Positions 38,495 through 46,748 of a stretch of DNA of 64,000 nucleotides are shown here, in pieces (position 1 is the stretch's first letter; every line of letters begins with the position of its first letter). The stretch comes from Aliiroseovarius subalbicans (GTDB lineage Bacteria > Pseudomonadota > Alphaproteobacteria > Rhodobacterales > Rhodobacteraceae). The notes beneath the pieces are model-generated. The model saw nothing but the letters and a program-made list of their open reading frames with translations, ran no database searches and was not told where the DNA came from. The stretch spans positions 124,001-188,000 of the forward strand of contig NZ_JALBYQ010000004.1 of assembly GCF_022678625.1 (NCBI RefSeq). The letters are read 5' to 3'. Position numbers and translations under genes: made by a program.

Positions 38495-38600
38495 GCCGTC
38501 CTACCTTACGCACTCCGAACCCTTTCACTTCGGCGTCCCAGGCAAAGTAGCTTTTTGCCTTCACCTCCAGCCCTTCAACTTCCCGCTTTGTCAGTTTCAT
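38484..38600 (-). pseudogene. Truncated P4-type tyrosine integrase
   Basis: Only the first 38 residues remain: MKLTKREVEGLEVKAKSYFA, then WDAEVKGFGVRKV, a good match to the DUF4102 N-terminus of P4-type integrases (usually about 400 residues). The sequence then loses similarity and stops at 38484. The gene starts 181 bases from attR, the usual position and orientation. The catalytic domain is missing, so excision would need an integrase supplied in trans. Confidence 0.8.
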
Positions 38601-39035
38601 GCCTTGCTCCGTTCTCCCCGGCGCGGATTTGAGGAAGCTATAAGGAAGCAACCAACGCCGAAACATGGCGTTATTCATGAAACGTGAGCGTGGAGAGCGT
38701 CAACGTAAATGGTTGTTTCTAATGTGTTTTTGACCGTGTGGCGAAATCCGGCGAACTGGTGAGAAGCCACCTAGAGGGAGCTTCTAATCAGCAGGTTGAG
38801 GGTTCGAGTCCTTCAGGGGTCGCCATATTTTACAACAGCTTGCAAAGTATACCTCCCATCTGGCGTTCCTGTTTTAGGAGACTGGGGGACAAATTGGGGC
38901 TTTCTTTCCGGAATTCCGGAGACGGCAAGGAATTGTGAGTTTTCATTTGCTTTGACGTGGGATCGCTCTTGGCACTACCCTCAGAAAGTATCGTTTTGAG
39001 CTATTCCCCATTTGTTGGACAGTACCTGGCGTGAT
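38601..39035. other. Element edge and flank without a gene
   Basis: Contains the integrase upstream region, attR (38781-38825) and about 210 bases of old flank. I see no coding potential. A sequence like a transposon end (TGGACAGTACC, about 39016-39026) lies near the IS3 remnant that follows. Confidence 0.5.
38781..38825 (+). repeat. attR core: copy of the tRNA-Arg 3' half
   Basis: Identical over 45 bases to 31200-31244, with no upstream half of a tRNA. It marks the right end of the integrated element. Confidence 0.9.
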
Positions 39036-39557
39036 CTAAACTACTCTGTGCACCTGCTGATCGGGCTGTGTTGCTTCGTTTCGCTGCCAGTAGATCACAG
39101 CGGGTGGTTTGCCGCCAAATGCGGAATGTGGACGTTTGTAAACATAGAAATCGATCCACTTCCTTACGCCTGCTTTCGCCTCGGAACCGGTCACCCGTGC
39201 GTGCAGATAGACGCATTCGGAATTCAAAGACCGCCACAGCCGTTCGACGAAGATGTTGTCGAGGAAACGGCCCTTAAACCTCTGGTCTTGGGCAACCGCC
39301 CGCTCTGCCCGCCATTTGGCCCATCGTTTCCGCTGCGCCTGGGCAATACGTTCTCGCGCTACAAAGGTCTGTGGCTCGGGGGCATCGTAGCCCATGCCGC
39401 GGGTATTCTCGCCTTCCAATCAAGTTGTATCGCCATCAATTACACAGGTGTAGCGGGCACCAGAACCGCATTGTTCGAAAGCCAAACCGGGGTGCGCTGG
39501 TAGCGAAAACGCCATTGCCAATGAGATGGTCAACACTACCCGTCGCATGCGCAGCAT
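39036..39557 (-). pseudogene. Mosaic remnant: secreted SNase-like nuclease joined to an IS3 transposase tail
   Basis: From ATG 39557 (or 39548) the frame reads a signal peptide (MRRVVLTISLAMAFSLPAHP), then AFEQCGSGARYTCVIDGDTT, a typical thermonuclease (SNase) start. TGA (39420-39422) stands where the family has Trp. Beyond it the same frame continues LEGENTRGMGYDAPEPQTF, again SNase-like. After about 28 unassigned residues the frame becomes the C-terminal part of an IS3-family transposase (GRFLDNIFVERLWRSL, then RKWIDFYVYKRPHSAFGG, 39036-39278). Probably a nuclease gene broken by an insertion sequence and later decayed by a nonsense mutation. Confidence 0.75.
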
Positions 39558-39703
39558 TTGCCACCTCGGGCTCAAAGCTGGTATGTGATCAGGCCGCAAA
39601 GATGGCGGTCTTGGGCCAACATTTGTGCTCTACATCTGGGTCATGGAGAATTGTCCGTTGGGCACTGGTTGCCTAAGGTCGTGATCAACAGAGAGGAAAT
39701 CCT

Positions 39704-40399
39704 TTGAAAAACGTGACAACTGCCCACCACGCAATATGCGCTCTCTTCCTGTTGCTATCTCCGTCTGTAGGGGGCGCCTGCACAATTCTTTCCAGCCCAA
39801 GTCTTTGCGATCCAATTGCTCAGGAATCAGATTTCTGGATTGGTGAATACAAGGGAGAAACATACAGTTTCTATATGGAGATAAACAATCAGCCCTTTAC
39901 GCCAAGTTTTGAAAAACACGGAACCATGACAATTTTCGCTTTGGAGGGTGCGTTGGGGTTTGCAGGCGGAGGAGCCTTTCAGGGACAAGCTGAATTGCAG
40001 CGGTTGCCCGGTGAACCGATGGACCCCGTATCAAATCAAAACTGGGACTGGGTTTTTGATGATATGGATTACATTCGGGAAAAAAGCGAAGAGATGGAGT
40101 ACATCGAGGAAGATAGCAGAGTGGTCTGCCCATTGCAGCATTGGCCGCGTTGGAGCGGACAATACCACCCACCCAATTCACCGGTCATGACCCTTTACCT
40201 CATGGCTACCGGATATGACGAAATGATTGGTCAGGCGTACTATTCAGGGGTGCAAAACGGAGCTGATGTCTTCATCGACAGCCGCTTCCTCATCAAAAAT
40301 CAATCGGTAGATTCTTCCGATTTCGACCGCGAAGTTTTCCCGGATGACAGCCCCGAGTGCCAGGCGGAGTGTTCGGATAATAATCTATGCATAGATTAA
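39704..40399 (+). CDS. Secreted protein of unknown function
   Basis: A 231-residue protein with a signal peptide (MKNVTTAHHAICALFLLLSP, cut near GGA). The mature part has six cysteines and is rich in acidic and aromatic residues (SDFWIGEYKGETYSFYMEIN, NQNWDWVFDDMDYIREKSEE), ending with a Cys-rich tail SPECQAECSDNNLCID. It starts with TTG at 39704 after GAGAGGAAA. No domain recognised. It lies in an AT-richer scrap zone between two transposase remnants, so transfer is likely. Confidence 0.7.
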   Translation: MKNVTTAHHAICALFLLLSPSVGGACTILSSPSLCDPIAQESDFWIGEYKGETYSFYMEINNQPFTPSFEKHGTMTIFALEGALGFAGGGAFQGQAELQRLPGEPMDPVSNQNWDWVFDDMDYIREKSEEMEYIEEDSRVVCPLQHWPRWSGQYHPPNSPVMTLYLMATGYDEMIGQAYYSGVQNGADVFIDSRFLIKNQSVDSSDFDREVFPDDSPECQAECSDNNLCID

Positions 40400-40879
40400 G
40401 TGAACCTTCCTGACGGGTAACCTTTAAACTAGACCCCCCGAAGCCTGCCTTCCTTGCAGCAAAGTCGCGGTTTTTTTTGACTCGCTGGAGTTTGTGCCAG
40501 ATTTGGCACATCGGGTATCAATACCTGGCTCAAGCAGTACACCCAAACCCGTCCGCATCAGGCACCCAACATGCGACCGCCAGTCCCCGACACTATGCAC
40601 AAAGGTGGCACATAGAAATGGAACTGGACACCACCCCTTAATGATTCGACCGCAATGCCGCTAGGGCAGACTTCCAAATTCCATTTCGAGAACAATACTT
40701 AGTCAGTCAGGATGATTGTTCGAAACGTTTCAGTGTCCGATGTCAAGTTTGTCATACTCATGGAAACAATAAGGCAAAAATGTGGCGGAATTCTTGCGGT
40801 GCAGACGTATTTGAGTCAGTGTCAATGCCGCGTTGATCCTAACGCATCAGTCTGCCTATTGGGTGGGGAAGGAGGGATC
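40400..40879. other. 480-base gap with a transposase remnant
   Basis: Apart from the IS3-type tail at 40514-40615 I see no gene. The 140 bases ahead of the surface protein gene are AT-richer and probably hold its promoter, but no convincing -35/-10 pair stands out. Confidence 0.5.
40514..40615 (+). pseudogene. C-terminal scrap of an IS3-family transposase
   Basis: 33 codons reading GINTWLKQYTQTRPHQAPNM, then RPPVPDTMHKGGT and a TAG stop. The block WLKQY-RPHQA-NMRPPVP is the typical end of an IS3-family OrfB. No upstream part of the transposase remains in frame. It differs from the remnant at 39036-39278 and lies in the opposite orientation, so at least two insertion sequences once lay here. 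Confidence 0.75.
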
Positions 40880-41596
40880 ATGGTTTCCCTAAAGACATTC
40901 GCACTTGCTGGATGTGTGTCACTTTCGGCGACGTTTGCAACCGCGGCGACAGTGAGTATTTCGAGTATTGAGGGCGTCTGGCAAAACTCACTCCTCAGTG
41001 ATGGCGGGACTGCGACCGGAGAGGGCACGTCGTCCATCTCTTGGGGCCAACCTGCGACAAACCTTGGCGCGAGCGGTTTTAGCTTTACCTCGAGCTCAAC
41101 GCCGATTGTAAACGACAACCCGTTCGAGGTTGGGATTTTTTCCCACTACAACAATCCGATTTATTTTACGTCGCTTCTCTCAACTGACTTGCTTGTAAAC
41201 GTTACAGGTAGTGTCGGGGGGATTGGCTTCTCGCTCATGTCTTCGTTCAGCCTAACCCACGATGAGACCTCGAACAGTGGAACCTGCGAATACTCTGGAA
41301 TAACTGTTTGCCCAGACCGGGTTTCCTTGGTTTCCTCGGTCACACCAACTTCGAGTCTTGAGGCGGATGGGCAAATCCATACCTTTTTCCTGGACGGTTT
41401 TGACACAGGCGGAGGCCCATTTACCTTTTTTGATACTGAGGAAAACGGTCTCAACACAGCGGTATTAGTTGGTAGGTTCGAAACGACCCCCTCACCGATC
41501 CCGCTTCCCGCCGCAGGCTGGATGATGCTTGCCGCAATCGGCTTTCTGGGAGCCGCGCGAAAGTTCCGAATTCCGGTCAGGCCTATGAGTGGCTGA
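40880..41596 (+). CDS. VPLPA/PEP-CTERM-like surface protein
   Basis: A 238-residue exported protein. The signal peptide is MVSLKTFALAGCVSLSATFA. The middle is Ser/Thr/Gly-rich and beta-prone, with GVWQNSL, TSSISWGQPA and VGIFSHYNNPIYF, which resembles the THxN-type family of PEP-CTERM proteins. The C-terminus has the sorting signal: a PLPA motif (IPLPAAGWMMLAAIGF) with one transmembrane helix and a basic end (RKFRIPVRP). Such proteins are processed by exosortase or a related system and released to the surface or matrix. No exosortase gene is in the window. Start ATG 40880 with GGAAGGAGG; the frame is open further upstream without sense. Confidence 0.85.
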   Translation: MVSLKTFALAGCVSLSATFATAATVSISSIEGVWQNSLLSDGGTATGEGTSSISWGQPATNLGASGFSFTSSSTPIVNDNPFEVGIFSHYNNPIYFTSLLSTDLLVNVTGSVGGIGFSLMSSFSLTHDETSNSGTCEYSGITVCPDRVSLVSSVTPTSSLEADGQIHTFFLDGFDTGGGPFTFFDTEENGLNTAVLVGRFETTPSPIPLPAAGWMMLAAIGFLGAARKFRIPVRPMSG

Positions 41597-42215
41597 AGTT
41601 TTTGGGGAAATGCCGGTTTGCTAACCCACAGAAACCCAATCGGCAGTTTGCCGATAAACTGGGCGTGTGCGCAACCTGTCCGATGCTGCGATGCGCGTGT
41701 GTGAGCAGCCCCACTTGAGTGGCCCAAATTGAAAGTTAGTGCATAATTGCCCTGCGCATACAGCCTCTCGTGCCACCTCACTCCTTAGCGGGAGGCGGGC
41801 GGCCACCTCTCGTTTGCCACCGCGCGCACCATGCCCCGGTTCGATACCTTCCAGAAGCTTGCCGATATTTCGTACCGCCCGAGAACGGATGCGCTTTGCC
41901 CCATTTTCAGGCCTACCTCATGGTATAGACCCGCTGCCGGAAGGCTTCTTCCGACGTCCTGTGCTACCTGGTATCCCCTGTCACAGATGAAAAAGCGGCG
42001 AGATTGGGAAAACCCCTGATACAATGCAACGAGCGACGGCACAGCACTTGCAAAGAGAGCGATTTGTGCTCGGAAGAGGATGACATCCCCTCGTGAGGTG
42101 TTGCTCCCTTGCCTCGCCCGGCACACACCTCCACCAAGGGTGGTGGTTTCGCAACACGTAATGCCGCTATAAGGGCCTGGATACTAGAACGCATTCCGGG
42201 GCGAAATTAGGGGTT
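41597..42215. other. 619-base gap, nothing recognised
   Basis: Between the surface protein and the Tad locus. Several short frames are open on both strands, the longest 113 codons on the minus strand (41785-42126), but none has a recognisable family, a ribosome binding site or convincing codon use. It may hold decayed genes and the promoter of the Tad operon. Confidence 0.4.
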
Positions 42216-42746
42216 ATGAGGATGAGGCTTAAACTCTTCGTGTTGGTGAGCATGCTGGCAACCGCTGGCTGTGAAAATGTCGATTTGGGCGATTTCTCGT
42301 CGACCAGCGACAGTGCTGAATCCGTCCAGGACACTTCAAACGTTAGCTACTATCCGAATGATCAGTTGATTGTTTCGGGCAAAGCGCACTTCGCCGAAGG
42401 CAACTATGGTAAGGCCTATCGGTCTTTCGAGAAGGCGATTGACGTTGCGCCTCAGGACCCTCAAGCGTGGCTTGGCTTTGCGGCGTCTTCAGATATGTTG
42501 CGCCGGTTCGATAAATCTGACTTTGCATACAAGAAGCTGCAACCAGTCATCGGGAACCGCATCGAATTCCTGAACAATTACGGTTATTCGCACCTTCTTC
42601 GCGGCAACCTGACGACGGCGCGGGCTCTTTTCTTGAAGGCCTATGAAATCGATCCTTCCAACGAATTTGCCGCAACCAACCTCCAGTTGCTGCGAAACTC
42701 AGTCAATTATCAGCGTCGCTCACCTGGCGATCTGAGTGGAATCTAA
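42216..42746 (+). CDS. tadD: TadD-like TPR lipoprotein of the Tad pilus
   Basis: A 176-residue lipoprotein: the lipobox LATAGC ends near residue 19. TPR-type helices follow from about residue 50 to 165 (SGKAHFAEGNYGKAYRSFEK, NNYGYSHLLRGNLTTARALF, KAYEIDPSNEFAATNL). TadD proteins are outer-membrane-associated assembly factors that help the secretin of the Tad machine. First gene of the locus. Start ATG 42216 or 42222. Confidence 0.85.
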   Translation: MRMRLKLFVLVSMLATAGCENVDLGDFSSTSDSAESVQDTSNVSYYPNDQLIVSGKAHFAEGNYGKAYRSFEKAIDVAPQDPQAWLGFAASSDMLRRFDKSDFAYKKLQPVIGNRIEFLNNYGYSHLLRGNLTTARALFLKAYEIDPSNEFAATNLQLLRNSVNYQRRSPGDLSGI

Positions 42747-42784
42747 AAGCTTGGGGCGGAATCGCTCTCCACAAAGGCTGTAAA

Positions 42785-43258
42785 GTGTCGTTCGATTGGC
42801 TGCACTCCTTGATCGTTTTCGCTGCAATAGCCTTCTTGGTCAGGATCGCCTGGTATGATTTTCTGACCTTGAAGATCTCAAATTTCGAAGTGATCATCCT
42901 GACCCTCATCGCGCTGGTGGCGTCGGTATTGGGCGGGACCTCGCTGGTCTTGCCCCATGTGCTTGCAGGGCTCCTGCTTTTTTTTATCGGGTTTTCCTTC
43001 TGGCTCCTTGGGGGACTGGGCGGAGGGGACGCAAAACTGTTCTTTCCGATTGGCGTGTTGATCGGCTGGCATGGCCTGGCCGGGTTCGCGGTCATCTTGT
43101 TGCTTGCATCCTTCTTGTCGGCCTTGGTCGTGCGATATTCTCATTCGTTGAAGGGCGATGGGCCGTTGGTTCGAAGATTGCAGGAAATTCAAGCCTCTGG
43201 AAAATTTCCTTTTGGAGTTCCAATGGGGCTGGCGGGGGTTCTGAACGCCTCATTCTGA
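42785..43258 (+). CDS. cpaA: Tad prepilin peptidase (TadV/CpaA)
   Basis: A 157-residue membrane aspartyl protease that trims the Flp prepilin and the TadE/TadF pseudopilins. The two catalytic aspartates are visible in RIAWYDFLTLKISN near residue 24 and GGLGGGDAKLFFP near residue 81. About five hydrophobic helices. It starts with GTG at 42785. It is the short single-domain form lacking the N-methylase half, as usual for TadV. It lies 38 bases after tadD. Confidence 0.93.
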   Translation: MSFDWLHSLIVFAAIAFLVRIAWYDFLTLKISNFEVIILTLIALVASVLGGTSLVLPHVLAGLLLFFIGFSFWLLGGLGGGDAKLFFPIGVLIGWHGLAGFAVILLLASFLSALVVRYSHSLKGDGPLVRRLQEIQASGKFPFGVPMGLAGVLNASF

Positions 43259-43286
43259 GGGCCTGACACCAATTTTCACGCGGCAA

Positions 43287-43315
43287 TTCAACTTACTCTG
43301 GAAATATGGTATAAT
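43287..43315 (+). promoter_or_regulatory. Candidate promoter of the tadG-like gene
   Basis: TTCAAC (43287-43292), a 17-base spacer and a perfect TATAAT (43310-43315) preceded by TG (extended -10) lie 66 bases before the start codon at 43382. Confidence 0.6.
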
Positions 43316-43381
43316 GAACATCGCTTATTGCAGCGCTTGAACGGTTTTAGACTTAGCGATTGGTGACAGGGAGCTGAAAAG

Positions 43382-44995
43382 ATGAATTTCCGACTTTTGC
43401 GCGACAATCGTGGATACGTCTTTTTCCTGACGTTGTTGTTTCTGCCCGTTTTCTTGGGGGTGGCCCTTCTGGTTATTGATCTGGGGCGCGGGAACAACTC
43501 TCATTCTGATCTTCAATCCGCCGCTGATGCTTTGGCTTTGGCTGCGGCGCGAGAGTTGGACGGGGGCACCAACGCGATCGTTCGGGCCCGCACAGCGATG
43601 GAGGCGGTGGATAATACGGTCAGCTTCCTGGGGACGACAGCGACAACATCCAATATCATCCTTGAGTATGAGGATGTTTCGGGGAATGAATTCACCGTCA
43701 TTTTCCTTGATGATATCCCGGCGAATGACCACGACCCGATTAACCAGGCTTGGGTGGACGCTCACAAAACAAACTTAGGCACCGAGGCCGAATTCGTCTA
43801 TGTGCGGGCGTCTTCACTGGATTTCCAGTCCATTTTTTCCTCGGCGATCGACTCTCTCGTTGGCACTGTACCGATCAGCGCCGCAGCTGTCGCAACATCA
43901 CGAAGCGCAGCTTGCAACGTTCCCCCGGTGTTTATCTGCAACCCTTTTGAAGGCACCGGCATCACCGATCTCCAGACGGCCTTTGCCTCGGGTTTTTTCC
44001 ACGGTCGAATCGTGAAGCTGCACCCCAAACAGAACCAGACTGATCCCGCCGCGCCGGGCAATTTCGGATACTTGCAGACAAATGGGTCGTCCAGCGCGTC
44101 AGCCATTCGCGGATACTTTGCGGGCGACAGCAATCCGACCTGCTACGATTCTTCGACGGTTGAGACCAAGCCGGGTTACGCAACATCGATCGCGACCGGC
44201 TACAACATCCGGTTTGATATCTATGACGCACCTTTCAAGAACGATCAGGACGTGTATGCGCCCGCATATAATGTTCGCAAAGGATATGAGCCGGGCAACG
44301 GGAACGTCTGCAACAAACAGGAATTGGTGGCTCCGTTCGACTCCGATTTCATGGGTTTCCCTGACAATGACGACGGCAATCCCGCCACGATTGACATGAC
44401 AACGCCAGTCAACGGGGCCGGTGGAGCCCTGATCGGGACAACGAATAACTGGGATCTCCCGCTTTATTGGAGCGTCAATCACCCCTCGCAGACCGCATTG
44501 GACGTGAACACGGATTATCCTGACATCAGTTCGTTTGGCCATCTGGGGTTAATACCGTCGCGCTATGATATCTATCGCCATGAAATCGAAATGCAGGTGG
44601 ACCCAAGCGAAGACAATCTGGTCGCAGAAGGGTCGCCCGGGGGTGAATCGGGATTGCCCATCTGTAGCCTTTCGAAAAACGGAAGCTTGCCTGCGTCAGA
44701 TCCATTGCTTGACCCCAACGCGAGGGATCGCCGGATCATTTTTGCGGCGGTCATCGACTGCCTGGCAAATCCGTTCAACGGCCAGGCCACAATTCCGGTC
44801 AACAGTTTCGTAAGCGCCTTCATGGTTCGCCCGATGGAAAAGGCAAGTAACAACGGCAAAGGCAATAATAACTCCGAGGATTCTACGCTGCTGGAAGGTG
44901 GAACTATTGATATCGAAATTGTGGACATTACCGGTTCCGGCGGGAACGGGTCGCTTGATGCGTTTGTCCGGGACGAAGCCATTCTGGTTAGGTGA
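43382..44995 (+). CDS. TadG-like pilus assembly protein
   Basis: A 537-residue protein with an N-terminal membrane helix (YVFFLTLLFLPVFLGVALLV) followed by the Tad domain signature DLGRGNNSHSDLQSAADALA and LAAARELDGG. The rest is a large periplasmic part rich in Asp, Asn and Pro, with paired cysteines (ACNVPPVFICNPFEG; CYDSS; ICSLS; VIDCLANPF). TadG-type proteins sit in the envelope and are needed for pilus assembly or anchoring. No von Willebrand-type MIDAS motif was noted. It is unusual in standing near the start of the locus rather than beside tadE/tadF. Confidence 0.85.
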   Translation: MNFRLLRDNRGYVFFLTLLFLPVFLGVALLVIDLGRGNNSHSDLQSAADALALAAARELDGGTNAIVRARTAMEAVDNTVSFLGTTATTSNIILEYEDVSGNEFTVIFLDDIPANDHDPINQAWVDAHKTNLGTEAEFVYVRASSLDFQSIFSSAIDSLVGTVPISAAAVATSRSAACNVPPVFICNPFEGTGITDLQTAFASGFFHGRIVKLHPKQNQTDPAAPGNFGYLQTNGSSSASAIRGYFAGDSNPTCYDSSTVETKPGYATSIATGYNIRFDIYDAPFKNDQDVYAPAYNVRKGYEPGNGNVCNKQELVAPFDSDFMGFPDNDDGNPATIDMTTPVNGAGGALIGTTNNWDLPLYWSVNHPSQTALDVNTDYPDISSFGHLGLIPSRYDIYRHEIEMQVDPSEDNLVAEGSPGGESGLPICSLSKNGSLPASDPLLDPNARDRRIIFAAVIDCLANPFNGQATIPVNSFVSAFMVRPMEKASNNGKGNNNSEDSTLLEGGTIDIEIVDITGSGGNGSLDAFVRDEAILVR

Positions 44996-45298
44996 AGTAA
45001 CCCATGGCTGCGAATCAACAGGATCCGATTCGGCCTTGTGCGTTTCGTTGACGCCCGGTCATTAAGTACCGATTTGTGAACAATAAAACCTGAGCTGATG
45101 CCTTTGTCGCAACGAAGAACCGCATTTTGCTGAAAAAGGGCGGAAACGAGGCGAAATTTTGACAGTGGCGCGACGTTGAACTAAACTTGAGAGTGAGCGC
45201 GACACCCGGATTGCTTGCGTGTTTCAGGGGTCGCGTATCATAGGTGGAAGGTCGAAACGTCTTTTGACTTTTCGAGCTGATTTTTTGGGAGTAAAAAA
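44996..45298. other. 303-base leader region of flp
   Basis: Holds the strong promoter at 45159-45187 and a leader of about 105 bases. I see no gene. Long leaders are common before highly expressed pilin genes and may affect message stability. Confidence 0.5.
45159..45187 (+). promoter_or_regulatory. Promoter of the flp pilin gene
   Basis: Perfect TTGACA (45159-45164), a 17-base spacer and TAAACT (45182-45187), the best housekeeping promoter pattern in the window. It lies 112 bases before the pilin ATG, fitting strong expression of the major pilin. Confidence 0.7.
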
Positions 45299-45499
45299 AT
45301 GTTTGAATACATGAACGCATTGATGCTGCGGTTTAAGCGCGACCAGGACGGTATCGCATTGACCGAGTATCTGATCTTGCTTGGCCTGCTTACCGCCGCT
45401 GTGATTGCAGCTGTTCTTCTGTTCGGTGAACAGCTTGGGATTCAGTGGGGAACCTGGGGTACCTGGATGAGCGGTGCCAACCTGGGCGCGCCGACCTGA
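45299..45499 (+). CDS. flp: Flp major pilin
   Basis: A 66-residue prepilin. The leader ends at Gly18 and cleavage gives a mature protein starting IALTEYLILLGLL, with the Glu-Tyr pair (TEY) characteristic of Flp pilins at mature positions 5-6. One long hydrophobic helix is followed by a short Gly/Trp tail (GTWGTWMSGANLGAPT). Mature length is about 48. GGGAG precedes ATG 45299. It has its own promoter at 45159-45187. A single pilin gene is seen. Confidence 0.95.
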   Translation: MFEYMNALMLRFKRDQDGIALTEYLILLGLLTAAVIAAVLLFGEQLGIQWGTWGTWMSGANLGAPT

Positions 45500-45638
45500 T
45501 CGGAAAAGCTTTGCGTGCCTGAAAAGGGCGGGTTAGTACGCCTGTGATCTAGGGCGCGAGCTTTCAAAAAAACAAGTCGTGCCGGTCGCCTGTTTTGGTG
45601 GCTGGCGCGATACATTTAAAGATGAGCAGGGCCCAACC

Positions 45639-46703
45639 ATGCGAGCAACGACCGTTATCAGCCTTGTTTTGGCACTTGTATTAGCAGGAATGGCCGCATT
45701 TGGCGCACGGCTTTGGCTGAATACTGAACGGGCGCAGCTGGCTTCAGAAGCGTCCAGGCCAGTGCAGGTAGAGCTCGAAGAAAAGAACACGATCGTCGTT
45801 GCGAAGGTCGTCCTTCAGTTTGGCCAAAGATTGACCAGGGACAAGCTGGAAGAAATCGAATGGGCGGCTTCCGAGCTTCCCAAAGGCACATTCTCTTCGA
45901 TGGATCAGCTGGTGTCGAACGATGAAGAAGCGGCCCGCTTTGTCGTTTCCTCGATTGAAATCGGAGAGCCGATTTTTGCTGCCAACATCACACAGCCTGG
46001 TCAGCGCGCGAAGCTGTCGACCGCCCTTACGCCGGGGATGAAAGCTGCCGCGATCAGGGTGAACGATGTCCTGGGGGTTGCGGGTTTTGTCCTTCCCGGG
46101 GATCGGGTCGACATCATGCTTACCCAAGATTCTGGTGGAAAAGCCTTTGTGGACGTCCTGCTTCAGGGCGTGAAAGTTCTTGCGATTGACCAGATTGCCG
46201 ATGACCGCAAGGACCAGCCGAGCGTCGTGCGAACCGTAACATTCGAGGTAAGCACCGAAGAGGCGCAAAAGCTTGCACTTGCCGCCTCCGTGGGACGACT
46301 GTCCCTGGCCTTGAGGAACATCGGGTCGGCGGAAACGGAAAGCCTGCGTCGCGTTACCATCCAAGACTTGGTCGACCCCAAGGTTGCCGAGGACTTGAGA
46401 TTGCAGCAGGCGCGCGCCTTGGCCGAGGCGGAAAACACCGAAAGTGAAGCCGAAGTGATGCCAGATCAGGTCGAATCGTTGCTAAAAGGCTTCATGGAAG
46501 AGATTTCCGGGCGGCTTGATGGTGTGGAGACGAGTATTGATGAGGCGAATTCTGTTACTGAAGTACCTAAACCTGTAGCGGTTGCGCCGATCGCACTCGC
46601 CCCCCCCAAGCCGACAACGGCAACGGTTGGCGTTATTCGCGGTGGAAAGCGTTCCGACTACAGGGTTCCAGTCGTGGAGGCCATCGAGGCTGAACCACGT
46701 TAA
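45639..46703 (+). CDS. cpaB: Tad pilus assembly protein CpaB (RcpC)
   Basis: A 354-residue periplasmic protein held by an N-terminal helix (TVISLVLALVLAGMAAF). SAF domain near residues 50-120 (VVAKVVLQFGQRLTRDKL), then the RcpC/CpaB domain (AAIRVNDVLGVAGFVLPGDR, VDIMLT). The C-terminal part is charged and proline-rich, and ends RGGKRSDYRVPVVEAIEAEP. It works with the secretin CpaC at the outer membrane. Start ATG 45639 (MRATTVISL); the open frame before it lacks sense. Confidence 0.93.
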   Translation: MRATTVISLVLALVLAGMAAFGARLWLNTERAQLASEASRPVQVELEEKNTIVVAKVVLQFGQRLTRDKLEEIEWAASELPKGTFSSMDQLVSNDEEAARFVVSSIEIGEPIFAANITQPGQRAKLSTALTPGMKAAAIRVNDVLGVAGFVLPGDRVDIMLTQDSGGKAFVDVLLQGVKVLAIDQIADDRKDQPSVVRTVTFEVSTEEAQKLALAASVGRLSLALRNIGSAETESLRRVTIQDLVDPKVAEDLRLQQARALAEAENTESEAEVMPDQVESLLKGFMEEISGRLDGVETSIDEANSVTEVPKPVAVAPIALAPPKPTTATVGVIRGGKRSDYRVPVVEAIEAEPR

Positions 46704-46748
46704 TCTAAGGGGCGAGCAGTTGCCCGATAAATGCATGAGGGTTGAGCC

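Larger units (their letters stand above)
31245..38825. mobile_element. Integrated genetic element in tRNA-Arg (7.6 kb, integrase broken)
   Basis: Bounded by 45-bp direct repeats (31200-31244 and 38781-38825). Gene content: a one-chain restriction-modification enzyme facing right; then, facing left, a secreted protein, a Rep_trans-type initiator, a small accessory protein, an excisionase-like HTH protein, an unrecognised 279-residue protein and a truncated P4-type integrase next to the right end. No capsid, tail or conjugation genes were seen. The set fits a small satellite or mobilisable element that can replicate by rolling circle once excised. The GC content is visibly lower than the core, most clearly at 37250-38480. 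Confidence 0.85.

Noticed and set aside
31245-38825. Prophage
   Set aside because: No terminase, capsid, portal, tail, lysis or zonular-occludens-type morphogenesis gene was found; only integration and replication genes remain.
41785-42126. 113-codon minus-strand frame in the gap before the Tad locus
   Set aside because: No ribosome binding site, no family resemblance and no conserved-looking motif; could be decayed sequence.
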